A DNA stretch of 64,000 nt from Mactromeris polynyma (GCA_032209605.1 JASFXZ010000032.1:8185722-8249721); one strand, 5' to 3'; positions 1 through 12,400 are shown, counted from the stretch's first letter. Numbers and translations are program-made. The notes: generated from the letters alone by a model not told the origin.

Positions 1-624
1 TACCATAATGGGTAGGTAGCCATAGCAATATTTTATGCTATATTTAAAATAAAAGGTAGATAAAATATAATCCATGTATTGTTGACATTTGTTCTTCGAT
101 ATATCAATATTGTTGATTAATACAAAAATTTGAATCCATGACAGCCCTAGAAAATATTACTGTGCCTTAAACGTGGAACTTATATCCTTGGTTTGATTCA
201 TTTAACAATAACTGAACGATAGAAAGTCCTGCGTATGATGATGACCTTGTCTGTATTTGAGTGCTGAACAATGTTTTCATGTTACTTCAATGTTTTTGAA
301 CCTTCAAACAAGAATGAAATAAAAATATGAAACATTACAAGAGGATTGGTAGAATGATTGCTTACAGCAGCCAGATATGACAATGTTCTCTGATTGATGA
401 ATGAATCGGGAAGCTTTACGAGTATTCATCTGTGGGTTCCATGTTCGCAGACAATTATAAAGTGCCAATTGTATGCAAGACTTGTAAATCCATATTTAGG
501 ATGATGACAAAATCATGTCAGACATGCTGGTGTTTTTTGTGATTATGTAAACATCAGAAGAGAATTAAGGGAGGTTATTGAGGTGTATCACGTTTAAGAA
601 GCTGTTCCTGTATATATTTGAAAG

Positions 625-705
625 GTCTACCTGGTCAGCACAGTTGGTAGAGCTGGAGATTGTATGTCCGAACCCAGGCTCCGATCTCCCGAAACATCTT
701 GAATA
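625..705 (+). repeat. tRNA-like SINE fragment (weak)
   Basis: An A-box-like stretch (TTGGTAGAGCTGG) is followed about 20 nt later by a B-box-like GTCCGAACCC. The spacing and order match a tRNA-derived SINE head. No clean cloverleaf or poly-A tail was verified. Confidence 0.3.
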
Positions 706-1991
706 AAAATCTCAGGCCAATATTGAGATTAGATGAAATCAGAGCCTGAGTTTGAGACAAATCTCATTTAGGATCTCTTGAAAATATTGATCAAATCTCT
801 TTTTTTGAGTCCTGTGTCATATATGAGAATAATCTCAATGACTTGAGGCTATATTTGAGCTGAGATTTAGCTCAGACTGAGAGGCTTCAGGAGATTGGGG
901 CCTGGGTAAGTTGTTATGTATGTTCCCTGAAGATGAAGATTATACGTCCCAAGTTATTTGTCGGCCACCTCTGATTCATGTGGGGAAGTTGTCAGTTGCT
1001 TTCAGCGGAACACGTAAAACTGATTGGTAACCGAGAAGCAGCGTTGGTCAGCTGACTATTGTATGTAACTGAAATACTGTTATACAGCGTTAAAAAGCTT
1101 TACACTCGAGACAATCTATAAAAAAAGGAAATTCATCCAGTTTTGCTTAATTTATCATGCATCTTGCATCCGAACAATAAATTTGGTAATATGAAGTTCT
1201 GTAAATTCCCAAATTTGGCAGTTTAAGACACAAATTTCTTTTTTCAAAAAGGCCCCACCAAAATTCCCCAAAATCTGAAATATTTTGAGGGTCCCATAGA
1301 TTACCATGATACTTCTATTGTTCTATTATATTGTTAGGAGTCGTCCCTTGCATCGCTTGTGACATTTCATATTCTGTCCAGTACTGGTAACTATGTTTAT
1401 GTGCAATTAAGTCTGTGTTATCAATGATTGCTTCATTTTCTGTTGTCCAGTCGAGACCAACTTCATCATAACGTTTTCAAATATCCCGGCAAATGACCAA
1501 ATTAAGTTTTTGCCAAGTAATGATTGCCATAAATCAGAGAATGTAAGCCAGGGCAATTTTGTGGTCAATTCTAGACAGGAACTGGAAATTCTTGTTTTTT
1601 TCATGTGTTTGTCGATATTCTATTTTCTGAATATTAACTGCGTATAAACGGTGGGACTTAATGGAGAACAGTTGTATTATGGGAATGATTAATGCTTACT
1701 TTCAATTAACCAAGCTTATTTTAGAACATTACAGAAAATCTAATGAACTGTCATCACCATTTGACATTAGCATTTGATCTTGTCTCGTGGAAAAAAAATG
1801 GGAATGATGGTAATGAGTTATTGACCCTGTTAGCAGCTTGTGTATTATCTTTCATCTTCTGTCAACATCTTCATGGATAAAACCCTATTCATGTTCTATA
1901 GAATATAGTGTTTGCAATGTATATTATTGGCACATTTATTATCACGGTTACCCAATACTGTGCTTACCCTGCTAAACCAGTCTGGCACATC

Positions 1992-2398
1992 GCAAAATGT
2001 TGACCCAGATAATTAACATTATAAAATGTTGACCCAGCTTATTAAACATTACAAAATGTTGACCAAACATATTGCAACATGGCAAAATGTCGTCCCAGCT
2101 TATTGCAACATGGCAAAATGTCGTCCCAGCTTATTGCAACATGGCAAAATGTCGTCCCAGCTTATTGCAACATGGCAAAATGTCGACCTAGCTTATTGCA
2201 ACATGGCAAAATGTCGACCCAGCTTATTGCAACATGGCAAAATGTCGTCCCAGCTTATTGCAACATGGCAAAATGTCGTCCCAGCTTATTGCAACATGGC
2301 AAAATGTCGACCTAGCTTATTGCAACATGGCAAAATGTCGACCCAGCTTATTGCAACATGGCAAAATGTCGACCCAGCTTATTGCAACATGGCAAAAT
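1992..2398. repeat. 31-bp minisatellite, about 13 units
   Basis: A 31-bp unit built around TTGCAACATGGCAAAATGTC repeats head to tail. The first two or three units are diverged and the rest are nearly identical, differing mainly by a GTCCC/ACCC/ACCT change. Long ORFs in two frames across the array come from the repeat period and are not evidence of a protein. Confidence 0.9.
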
Positions 2399-2544
2399 CA
2401 CATAACCAGAAGGGTCAAGGAGGGACTTTTCCAGCTATAAGTATTAAAGAAACACCCCAGGTGCTCCCTTCTAGCATCATTTTGGGCGTAGGTGAGGACC
2501 TTGGTAGAACAATTAAACATCTGTTCTGTTTTTCAGCTAGATAG

Positions 2545-2645
2545 CTTTCCCACATTCTACGCCCTGGGTGGGTTTCAAACCCACAGTGGTGAGGGCAACT
2601 TGATTTGAGATCAGCAGTCATTACCACTTGGCTATAGTGGCCCCT
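2545..2645 (-). repeat. tRNA-derived SINE (minus strand)
   Basis: On the minus strand a tRNA-like head reads TATAGCCAAGTGGTAATGAC (A box) then GTGGGTTTGAAACCCA (B box, close to GGTTCGAANCC), about 45 nt apart. This is the internal Pol III promoter layout of a SINE. Similar heads occur near 3.4, 29.5, 46.2, 49.0 and 53.1 kb. Confidence 0.5.
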
Positions 2646-2716
2646 TTAGTGCTATTGTTTTGGTGTTTGTTAGAAAGGCAAAACTATGAAAGCATGAACA
2701 GTCTATTGTTGATATT

Positions 2717-2874
2717 CAGTAAAACCTCAATAGTAAGACCACCTTTGGGACTCTTGAAAACTGGTCTTATTATTGAGGTGCTCTTAATATTGAAGTTAAA
2801 ATGGACTTGAAAATTGTGGTCTCAATTTTGAGGTAGTCTTATTATTGAGGTGGTCGTTAGGTGAGGTTTTACTG
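2717..2874. mobile_element. MITE family A (CAGTAAAACCTCA ends)
   Basis: Starts CAGTAAAACCTCAATA and ends GAGGTTTTACTG, a terminal inverted repeat of about 12 bp. The interior repeats the phrase GGTCTTATTATTGAGGTGG. About 160 bp long with no coding capacity. The CAGT..ACTG ends resemble pogo/Tigger (Tc1/mariner superfamily) non-autonomous elements, an inference from the ends only. Confidence 0.8.
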
Positions 2875-3374
2875 TAATTAGAAATGTTTAGTTGTCATGA
2901 ATGTTGAGTGTTATTTCAAACCTGGTGTTTACTGCGAAGAAGCTTTGATATTATATGTTAGTTATGACGCACATTTTAATGTTGGGCATTTTATAGTCCA
3001 ATCGCAAATCTTCATCATTGACGTCTCACGTTGTGCTATGTAGCCCAGAGCATTGTGTTAATGTGTGGGGAATCAATTTATGTGTCTGATATCACAAGTT
3101 AAAGTGTGAAACTTTCCGTTTTTGTTTTTGTTTTTTTGTGATTTGTATTCATTCATGTTAGCTTAATTAAGAATATATTTATAGACAAAACTTGATGGTA
3201 AATTTAATTACATCTCTTAATAAAATGTGTAGTTTAAACTACTGAAGACATTTTACATCAATTGTGAGACATGTTCGTACAATTTATCTCAATCATTCTC
3301 GGTGACAGCTTCCTTGAATACTAACCGGTACTTGAACCTAATGCTGGCATTGAGTAGTTAGTAGTTTAACCTTG

Positions 3375-3455
3375 AACTTGCTTAAGGCAAGTTACAAACC
3401 CACAACCTTCGTATCAGGAGTCAGGCTCTCTACCCCCTTGATTATGATGCCCCCC
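3375..3455 (-). repeat. tRNA-like SINE fragment (minus strand)
   Basis: The minus strand shows GGTAGAGAGCCTGAC followed by GGTTGTGGGTTTGTAAC, the A-box/B-box order of the SINE heads elsewhere in the window. It is shorter and more diverged than the 2.6-kb copy. Confidence 0.4.
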
Positions 3456-3540
3456 GTGGAGAAATTGTGCATTGTTTTATATCCAGTATTACTCCAAAAC
3501 ATTATATTTATTTATTTAGTTTTACTTGCTTGGTAACACA

Positions 3541-3693
3541 TGCATGCACGAATCCAGAGGGGGACTGGGGGTGTCTGGACTCTCACCCCCCTGCACATTT
3601 GGCAAATAGGGTTATCCATAACTAATCCTAGATCAAGAGGGGGTCCCAAATTCAAGGGCCCCTTCCTGACGTTAATTGCTGGATCCATGTATG
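3541..3693. mobile_element. MITE family C (ATCCAG..CTGGAT ends)
   Basis: Left end GCATGCACGAATCCAG, right end TTGCTGGATCCATGTATG, roughly inverted. The interior shares CTAATCCTAGRTCAAGAGGGG and the CTGACGTWAATTGCTGGATCC end with the element at 39,975-40,249. No reading frame of interest. Probably a short non-autonomous DNA transposon. Confidence 0.6.
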
Positions 3694-4218
3694 ACAATAT
3701 ACCGGATCAAGTGGCTTCAATGTGTTACACCTTCTTAAAAACTTTTTGTAATCTTCTCACACAGAAACAATATAATATTGTCAGAGATTTCATTCCCCAA
3801 ATGTTCCTGCTAAGTTTCCTGAGAACAATCTGCATTTAAATTTCCACTCCCATTTAGAAAGTGAACAAGAGTTAGATTGCTTTTAACATGTTGCAAAAAG
3901 TTGAAAATGTCGCAGAAGAGTCTGTATTAACTTGAGGAAAGCTCCGTGTATTACAGTATTGTACTGAAAGGTTTTACCGTGTGATTATTCCATGCAGTGT
4001 TTGCTCCATGCTGTCTCTGCGGCGACCAGGAAATTACTGGATGTTTTTTTTGCATTCTGTAAAACATTCTCGATTGTTTGCACTGTCAATTGTAATTTGT
4101 GCTGTAAATCATTCTACTATCCTGAAACATTTCTGTATAATCTTAAATTTCCATTTTTATATTACTTTTATATCTGTACATGAGTTGTACCTTTTTTTTT
4201 TCTTTATGGTCTATTTTT

Positions 4219-4460
4219 ATGCCCGGTCATGTTGACCCTGTCTGTCCGTCTGTGCATGCGAAAAATTGGTTTCCAATCAATAACTCTTGTAAGGATATAG
4301 AGAAACAATTCATATTGGGCATATAAACGTTGGATCATAATAAAATACAGGTCAAGTTCACTTTCAGTTACAATCCATCAAGTTTTGAAGGAGTTATGGC
4401 CCTTTTTCAACTTAAAGACTCAAAGCAGGGGCATCAGTGTCCTTTGGACTCATCTAGTTA
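4219..4460. repeat. Dispersed repeat, GGAGTTATGGCCCTTTTT type
   Basis: Contains a CTGTCTGTCCGTCTGTGCATG-like start, a CCAATCAATAACTCTTGT phrase and GGAGTTATGGCCCTTTTT. I know this style of repeat as common in bivalve genomes (recollection, not checked). A related fragment lies at about 51,560-51,650. Confidence 0.4.
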
Positions 4461-4469
4461 AATCTATGA

Positions 4470-4640
4470 CATGAGGGAGCAGTTGTATAGTGGTTAAGGT
4501 GTCGACCTCTCAACCTGAAGGTTGTGGGTTTAAAGTTCACAACGGGCGTCACAACATCTCACAGCACACTGTCCTCTTAATCTGCAGGAAATGGATTTGA
4601 GAGTGATTCTAATCAGTGCTTCATTACAATCTAGCTTAAA
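4470..4640 (+). repeat. tRNA-derived SINE
   Basis: GTATAGTGGTTAAGGTGTCG fits an A box and GGTTGTGGGTTTAAAGTTC a B box about 35 nt downstream, followed by a non-tRNA body. It is the clearest plus-strand SINE head in the first 10 kb. Confidence 0.5.
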
Positions 4641-6500
4641 TAAATTTGTACACCGTATGCGTCCTGTTTAACGCTCCCACACTATTAGACGCACATTCGG
4701 CTATTTTTGAGAATGTACGTTAGCCGAAACATAAAAATTTCCATAATATTTCTTCACCAGAAACCGTTTCTCTAACAGTAAACCAGTTACATCAGCTGAA
4801 AACACCACGGAAATTGGCGAAAAACTGTTGTTGAATCATTTTAACTAGCCATGCGCATAATTAAATACGATATATGTACAATCTGTGACAGTTTATTAGG
4901 AATTCTTAATTGAGATCAATAATACGCTAATCTTCCACTGCGGGAATAATATAGCTTGGTCATCTCTTAATTTACATTCCGACTTTCAAATAGGCATACT
5001 TCACCTAAATTCATATACATTGTGCATGACACCTCTAAATTGATTGTCTTAACATGCTGGAAATATAGCTTCAATTTATTCGATGTGTTTGTTCGGTAAA
5101 CAATTTCACTGGTTACTATCTTTCACTCTGTTGATACTGAACTGACAAGACACTTGGCATTAGATTTATTCAGTTTCACATGTTAAGTACAGAAAGATAT
5201 TGCTTTATATATCTATGTTCATTTACAGTAAGAAGTAGTTGTCTCAACGTTAAGCATTGGATTGTAGATCTGAGGTTTTCAGTTTAAATTATTTGAAATA
5301 ATTGATAGATTGCCTTGATTTTTTTCGTCAAAATATGGTTAGTTGTAAATATGAGGAAACTGTTAGTATATGCATTCTTACACTGCATTGTCAAGTAGTG
5401 TACTTGTTTCCAAAACCCACGAATACGAGAAACTGATACAGGTGTTTTCTATCCTGTCTTACAGGCCGAGGTAGCGAATAGCTTAGGAAATAACCAGTTG
5501 TAGGATTTTTTTTTGCTGTTCCAGGAAACATTAAAAAATGGTTGAAGTGTAATATTTTTTAGGACCTTTGTAAGGCATTAACATTCCATTTTTTCAAAAA
5601 TAATTACTAACACATTTTGATATAAATTAAGTCTTTTTTACCTTTAGTCTAAAATGAAACACATTTAGATGTGACAGTTTATATGGGAAAAAAATTGCTG
5701 AGTCATGTATAGTTTCTGTATACATGTATACTGTAAATGCTTTGGTTGGGGACATTTTGTGGTACAATTCAATATATTTAAATCCTTATGTTTTCTCAAG
5801 ATCTTGTTGAAGATGCGTTATCTATTATGTATATATGTCATGTTTCTATACGTATGGATAAGTTTAGATAAGTAATGAAAGTATAAGTATAGTACTAAGT
5901 GCTCAAAATCACAAGCTGACTGGAGGATTTCATTAAATACAGTCAACTTCCACTATAATGACCATGTTTGTGCCCTGAATTTATGTCATTGTATGATTTA
6001 TGTGTTTATACAGTAAATTTGATCACTGTAGCCGTGTGCATATACGTTCCCACAGGTTTATGTTGTTAAACGAATATTCTGCTGTAACGAGAGTTGACTG
6101 TAAATGATAGAAGCGTTAGTTTCTTTACATCATGAAAAATAAAATACTGTTACATCTACTATAAGAGAAATGTATGTGCAGAAATATTCAGCCATTCAGA
6201 ATACCTGTTGCTTTAATTGTCTCTTTTTGTTTGGTAATATTGACAAAAATATATACTCAAGCAGATCATTTTGTAGTTTTTTATGACATTAATGCACCTT
6301 TCTGACGAGTCACAAATAAAACAATTTTAGAAATTCTGAGCATTTTCACCTTTAGACTAATCTACTCCTATACCATCACTAAGTTTATAAAATTTTGCAT
6401 TACCCCTCAATATACATGTATATATATGTATGGTTTCATAACCATTGGCTGTATTTTTAAACTGCTTGTATTCTTAATATTTTTGTATTCTATATTACAG

Positions 6501-6558
6501 CTGCATTGACAAATGGTTTGAGAAGAATAGATCGTGTCCGGAGCACCCGGCAGACTAG
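6501..6558 (+). CDS. Possible last coding exon of a RING-H2-like protein (partial)
   Basis: A good acceptor (TATATTACAG) precedes an open frame reading CIDKWFEKNRSCPEHPAD and then a TAG stop at 6556-6558. The Cys-Ile-Asp-x-Trp..Cys-Pro pattern is that of the second half of a RING-H2 finger as in RNF38-type E3 ligases. The expected last CxxC is replaced by C-P-E-H, so the final zinc ligand would be His or the similarity may be accidental. The phase needs two bases from an upstream exon that I could not find; it may lie left of the window or in a long intron. If the exon is real, the 3'UTR follows it, with candidate poly(A) signals at 9833, 14992 and 17356. I do not assign a family. Confidence 0.35.
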
Positions 6559-7268
6559 CATTTGTTTCGACGCGACACGACGGTCGGACATTTACTAACC
6601 AAAACATGTGATATGGACACAATAGCTGTGCCGTTTTGTGATATATCTATTTTCATTTGAGTCAACCATGCGGGAATTTCTGCAAACTCTGTACATAGTC
6701 ATATTTATAAAGATATGCCTTGCGTTGTTACTGTAGTGACCAAGTGTGCATAGAAGCATCGACGTTCTCTCCACGATGTTTTGTCATGGACTATGTGATA
6801 TAAGTGATATATTTTTCGTTTCCAAGGAGATCTTCAGCGCAAAGGATACAGTTCATGGCTGACATACGGAGGATGAAGTCCATTTTATTTATATGTAAAT
6901 GCTGGTTCATTTGAAAGTCTGCGAATGGATGGGGAATTATCGACATGAACATGGAATTGTTCTATGTGATAGTTATCAGTGATAATAAGGTGCTTCGTGA
7001 AACATATTTAGAAACGAGTGCGAGACAATATGTTAAAAGTGATGGGTTAGGTTATGTACTGGAATCATACATACCATATCATGCACTGTGCACATGGAGT
7101 GTGGATTTATATGACTTGTATTACACGAACGGAAATCCACATTAAATGCTTCGAAGCTGGGTGTTGTCATACATTTCATCTTGTTATAAAATATGCCGAA
7201 TTGATCGCTTCACTTTGTACTGAGTATTTGCGGGCGTGTTATCATTTTGGCCTAAATTAAAAATCTGA

Positions 7269-7589
7269 ATGTTTGCCCTAACTATACCTACCTTTTAAAT
7301 CGAGGACTCAACGCAACAGTGTCATAACTCCTGTATAGATACATAGGAGTTACAACAGTGTTGCATTGAGCCCTCGAAATGCTGTTACCGGTACAAAGTA
7401 ACATTTGTTCAGTAAGATCAGAAATGGCCGATTTGTGTTGCTTTCAGTACTTTGCGTATAGATACGTATCACTGACCTGTAATTTTCACAGGCTTTCAAT
7501 CCTCTTCCTCAAATAGAAACTAATTATAAAATATTTTTCTACCTTTCTACCCAATTTTTCCAACCTTGGTAGGGTTAGGGCAAACATAT
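7269..7589. mobile_element. Inverted-repeat element with ATGTTTGCCCTAAC ends
   Basis: Left end ATGTTTGCCCTAACTATACC and right end GGTAGGGTTAGGGCAAACAT are inverted copies over about 15-20 bp. Inside is a second hairpin (about 7302-7378) in which a TCGAGG(A/G)CTCAA end pairs with TTGAGCCCTCGA. No ORF. Related end fragments (GGTAGGGTT) occur near 10.37, 27.15 and 62.14 kb. Confidence 0.6.
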
Positions 7590-7734
7590 ATATATTTCAT
7601 TTAGACCTTACACACTTGTTGTATGAGTGCATCACTGTGGCAGATACGCCAACATGACTTGTACAATACATTTTGTTATACTGTTATTTCTTTATACTGC
7701 GTTTGGCATCTTATTGAAGTCTAATTTCTCTATA

Positions 7735-7899
7735 CAGTAAAACCTCAATAGTTTGACCACCCTTGGGACCCTTGAAAGCTGGTATGATTATTGAGGTGGT
7801 CTTATTATTGAGGTTGAATAAAGAGCAAAACAGTGAAAATGGACTTGAAAATTGTGCTCTTAATTTTGAGGTGGTCTTATTAATATTGAGGTTTTACTG
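7735..7899. mobile_element. MITE family A
   Basis: Full-length copy from CAGTAAAACCTCAATAG to GAGGTTTTACTG, flanked by TA on the left and T on the right. It includes the shared core AATGGACTTGAAAATTGTG. Confidence 0.85.
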
Positions 7900-7927
7900 T
7901 TGTTCCATACATTATATTCCGATTTAC

Positions 7928-8322
7928 TTAAAGGTACATAGTCTAATTTTCTACCAAAATATGCTAATTAATTTACTAAACATTTTGAGAAAATGGCGTG
8001 TTAATACCTTCATACAGACATACTCTTAACCAACATTTCTTAAAAGTTTTGTGGAACTGCAAACCACGAGTCCGATACAGGTACGTTTTGGTATATCCTA
8101 TGCTAGTGCTAACTTGACGTGTAGGTCATGAGAGACAATGCCGGTGCTGGGCTCTTGTATTTGCAGTTCCACAAAATCTTAAAGTTTAGAGTATGTCTTT
8201 GCAAGAAAATTGACAATGCAGTGTTGTAGAGTACATCAGTTCTGTATGAAGGCAATTACTACCAATTTTCTCATATTTATGACTAAGCAAATTTTGTCCA
8301 AAAAAAGACTAAGTACCTTTAA
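7928..8322. mobile_element. MITE family E (TTAA-flanked, TTAAAGGTAC ends)
   Basis: A 395-bp segment starts TTAAAGGTACATAGTC and ends GACTAAGTACCTTTAA. Longer sub-terminal pairing is visible between GTTTTGTGGAACTGCAAA and TTTGCAGTTCCACAAAATC. A related copy with the same ends is at 54,594-54,939 and a diverged one near 5.3-5.65 kb. TTAA at both ends suggests TTAA-specific insertion (piggyBac-like), an inference from the ends alone. Confidence 0.7.
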
Positions 8323-10621
8323 CTATTTTTGATAATATACATTTATGTACTGATATCATATTTTACTCTGTACTGCAGTAAATCTGTCAGAACAGCTTAT
8401 TCTGGGTAACATTTGAGGCTCTTACAGGCCTCAAGACATGATCTTTAAATACAGTTGTCCAGGACTAGTGTACATGTTAATTTTGACTTGTCCGACATAC
8501 ATGGGAAGCTAGTTGTACAAGCATAGAATAGGGTACAGATTAACAGTTAAAGTAGGCGTGCATAACACACTTGTCCCGGTATAAGTCCAACTCAACTGTT
8601 GGTAGCCCGATTCAGCAATAAGACCTGTCCAGGACGTCGGGCTACTGGATTTCTAGAGCCCTATCTTAAAAATGTTTTTAGGGGACTAATACAGGCCTGG
8701 ATTTTTGTCACATAGACGCTTGTTTTTCCTCCACTTTCGTTCCTTTTTCTACAATATTCAGTCATGTTTGTTTCGTTCTCTGAATACTCCCCCCCCCCCC
8801 CCTTGTACCTCGTCATTTGTTGAATCACTATTTGTCTGGTTTCAACTTCATTATTATATTTTTTTAATTCATGAATAAAAAGATAAAATATCGAATCATG
8901 TGGAAACAATATCAGCTTCGTCAGTATTGTACATTTACTTTTGTGTTGTTGTTAATATGATCAGCTAAATTTCCGTATTATAATAATCAAGAGTGACTTT
9001 CTGTGAAACTAATGTGTCTAAATATCTGCATATCATCATAATGTCGAAGTATCTGTTGTTTCTGTACTGCCACAACTACAGCTATTCAATTTTTGTAGAC
9101 GTGGTTTTGTGTTTAATTTTTAACTTCAGGTTTCTCTAAAAAAGGGGTTTAGGTCCTTAAAAAATGTGTCAGCTTCGTTTCATTCTACTGGCCCTTAATA
9201 TTTTACACCCTGCCGCATTGTTATGGCTGAAATTTGGAAAGTCAGAAATGTATTAAAAATATTCTCCATATTCCCTAACTACCGAGTACCAACCCAACAT
9301 TTGCTCATCTTGTGACAGGAAACATGGTTTGGGCGTTATTCTTGGAACACTATTGTAAGAGAAATTGGTAAATTAGTAAAACTTGCAATTTTTGTCCTAG
9401 TAAATAATTTTTATCATTTGATTTGATTTTGTTAACAATTTAGTATTGTGAATGCTTACTAACAGCAGTTTGGTTTAAATTTATTTACTGTGCAATGTGG
9501 TAAAAAAAAATTATAATATATTTAGCCATAAAATGTACTGATATTTTGATTGTTTTTTCTGAAATATGAATAGATTTTGTTCGTGTTAATGATCATTAAA
9601 AACCACAAAAAAATCCCCCCTCCCTTACTCAGAGGGTCCTGGCCCCTATTTCCCGGCAAAAAATGAAGGTAGGGTCCTGTAGAGAAATGCCCAAGGCTCT
9701 CTCCGATGTTGTGGTCCGTAGTTTCACCACAGTGTATTATGTGCTCTCTACTTTACGTGATAAAATCCTCAGCTTGTTGTTTGTTTTGTTTCAAGCTGTT
9801 GACTTGTTTAGTGTGATATCTTCCTGAGAAGCAATAAAGGCTATTTTATTATTTATCTACAATGTAGAAAAGGAAGTGTGTGATCTCTTTTATTTTCCGA
9901 ATTCTTCGGTTATGTCGGTTTTTGTACTTTTAAATCAATCAGGCTGTCGTACAGGTGATGTTAACATAGCAAAGTTCTTGGTACGAGTTTGTATTTTGTT
10001 GAGAAAAAACAACATGTTTTTTATAACGGGTCCATTAATATGGACTGTGTACTGTCAGAATTGAATTCTAGTATAGTTTTACGCTTTAAAATCTTTGTAG
10101 TGGGCCTAAATTAAAAAGTGGGAGCTTCATCCGGAAAATTTGCTGCGGTCCCCCACAAAAAGATGACCATTTGTACATGGAATTTTATTACAATCTGGGG
10201 TTTTATTCAATCATAGTGTGCCGATTTGCATTGCCTTCGATAATCTTTATATTCACGTACTAATGCCTGCGATTGTTTTATAAATTGCTACATATAAGAC
10301 GATCTGTCCTCATCCCTGAAAGCATTTCATAATTAAAAAATATCCTTACTTACCCACCCAACATTTCAAACCTGGGTAGGATTCCTGCAAATAGGAATTC
10401 TGTTAATTTAGGCCTTGTTCTATGGCACTTGTGTTTATGTATTTCGATCGAATATTGCTATGGTTATAACGGATCCTGCGTAAATTTCATCACAGCCTGG
10501 CTGCATTTATTAGTTACTGTAAAAATGTACTGTATGGATGAAGAAATATTTCATTTGCAATACTGATAATCTGTATGCATTAATATAACGTTGACCGCCT
10601 GTTACATTGTCTTCAGAACTA

Positions 10622-10778
10622 CAGTTGTACCCCGTTCATTTGAATTCAACAGGTCCGAAGTTTTATTTCGATTCATACATGGTTTCAAATAGCCCATTTC
10701 AATCCGACATGTCTAGGAAGATACATCGGGACCTGATTTCGGAAAAAAAAACAAATATTCAGATAGTAGGTCCGACTG
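10622..10778. mobile_element. MITE family B (CAGTCGGACCTCG ends), diverged
   Basis: Right end TAGGTCCGACTG and left end CAGTTGTACCCCGTTC are degenerate inverted copies. The interior contains GGTTTCAAATAGCCCATTT and ACATCGGGACCTGATTTC, shared in reverse with the copies at 20.4, 24.6 and 56.8 kb. Confidence 0.65.
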
Positions 10779-11363
10779 TGTATTGCTTTGTAAAATATTA
10801 TTTAACGTGACCTGACTTGTCGTCAGTTGAATATTTCTTGTTATACTGTGATTATGTACGCCTGCAGTGTTGTATGGTGTGTATATTTCATACATTCATC
10901 CGAAAAACACTGCAAAATAAGAGGGGACATGAATTCAAAATATTTTTGTTTTTTGTTATAAAATCGATACAAATACTCCAGCATTTCCTTGTCTAGCTGT
11001 TAACTGTACAAGATTGATATTATCAAAATCAAACCTATGTTCTATTGGTTACAATCTGGTTTTGAAATATCTCTCCAAAAGCTACTGCTCCCATAATTGT
11101 TTTTTAAATGCATTCAATATTGTTAAATATAACAGTGGATATACAATGTGTTAGACGGACATTGGCTCAATTTCTCTGTTTGGTTAGTAGTACAGGGTAT
11201 CTTTTATATGGCAGATATAATTGATAACCATTGTCTGTGTATGCTTAACTTTCAGTCACAGTGCTAGGATTTCTCAGCAATATTTTTTTGTTGAAATTTA
11301 AAAAAAAAATTTGCATCAGATGGAATGATTCATTTTCATGTTCATTCATTAGCTTTTTCTTCA

Positions 11364-11440
11364 CAAAATACTGTATGTGGAGTGGTCTACAAAATACTGT
11401 ATGTGGAGTGGTCTACAAAATACTGTATGTGGAGTGGTCT
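11364..11440. repeat. 26-bp tandem repeat, 3 copies
   Basis: The phrase AAAATACTGTATGTGGAGTG plus GTCTAC is repeated three times head to tail. No coding significance seen. Confidence 0.85.
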
Positions 11441-11850
11441 TGTGATCTTTATACTGTTTATATGTTGATTATTGCGGTCAGAAATAAATGTCTACAAAGA
11501 ACAGTCGAGTGTGTAGTGTATCGTTCATCCTAATAAAAGAGTTTTCCCAGTTTCTGCTTCTACATATATCTCTTAAAGTTGCCTTAGTAATTGTCTCTCA
11601 CTTTCCTGGGAAGTATCACGATTCTGAAGAATGAAAACCCTTTCTAATTAAGCTACATTTTGAGAGGAGAACTTTCTTGATTGCTCCATTTTTAGTCTTT
11701 AAAATCTTCCAGGCAAATGTTTTACATCTTTATGACTCTGACATACTGTTCAACATTTTAGAATTTACACTTAAACCACTTTCTTGTATCAGTGAAATAT
11801 TTTGCGTACAATTAGAGGGTTTGTTGTGAAACTAATTTAAAATGCTATTA

Positions 11851-12043
11851 CAGTAAACCCTTAATAATAAGACCACCCTTTGGACCCTTAAACTGGTCTT
11901 GTTAATGAGGTGGTCTTAATATTGAGGGTGAATTAAGAGCAAAACAGTTGAAATGGACTTGAAAATTGTGTTCTTAATTTTGAGGTGGTCTCATTATTGA
12001 GGTGGTGTTATTATTGAGGTGGTCTTTAAGTCAGGTTTTACTG
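11851..12043. mobile_element. MITE family A
   Basis: Runs from CAGTAAACCCTTAATAATAAG to TCAGGTTTTACTG with the shared AATGGACTTGAAAATTGTG core and an extra internal GAGGTGG repeat. The first of three adjacent copies. Confidence 0.8.
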
Positions 12044-12072
12044 TATTCCCGAACTCAATCAATGTACAGAAA

Positions 12073-12243
12073 CAGTTAAACCTCAATTATAAGACCACCT
12101 TTGGTTCTGAAGAAAATCGGTTTTCATTGTGAGGTGGTCTGATTATTGAGGTAAATATATTGATGAAGAATTGAAAGGCAGTCCATGAAATTAATGAATG
12201 AGGGGGTATTTATTTTAAGGTGGTCTTTACGTGAGGTTTTACT
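12073..12243. mobile_element. MITE family A, diverged
   Basis: Begins CAGTTAAACCTCAATTATAAG and ends GTGAGGTTTTAC. The interior is more diverged than in its neighbours. Confidence 0.65.
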
Positions 12244-12297
12244 TCATTGACTTATTTAGAATATTGTTATTCAAAGGGTGACTGGGAAATTAGTATA

Positions 12298-12400
12298 CAG
12301 CAAAACCTCACAGAAAGACCACATCAATATTAAGACCACCTCAATAAGAAGACCAGTTTTCAAGGATCCTAGTGGTGGTCTTATTATTGAGGTTTTACTG
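12298..12400. mobile_element. MITE family A, short copy
   Basis: About 100 bp, CAGCAAAACCTCACAG to TTGAGGTTTTACTG, lacking the central core. A deletion derivative. Confidence 0.65.

Larger units (their letters stand above)
1..6500. other. Non-coding stretch with dispersed repeats
   Basis: No exon with convincing protein similarity and splice signals was found here. It contains several tRNA-like SINE fragments, a 31-bp minisatellite near 2.0-2.4 kb, one copy of the CAGTAAAACC inverted-repeat element, one GGATCC-ended element and a bivalve-style repeat near 4.2-4.45 kb. It could be intron or upstream sequence of the partial RING-like gene whose last exon is at 6501, because that exon needs an upstream partner that I could not locate. 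Confidence 0.5.

Noticed and set aside
2026..2544. Long plus-strand reading frames over the 31-bp repeat
   Set aside because: Open only because the repeat unit lacks stops in several frames. No splice sites or domain.
625..4640. True tRNA genes at the A-box/B-box pairs
   Set aside because: No complete cloverleaf with acceptor stem could be drawn, and the same heads recur with SINE bodies.
8789..8803. Poly-C run as a functional G-quadruplex-like site
   Set aside because: A single homopolymer run of about 14 bases; most likely simple-sequence drift or an assembly-sensitive tract.
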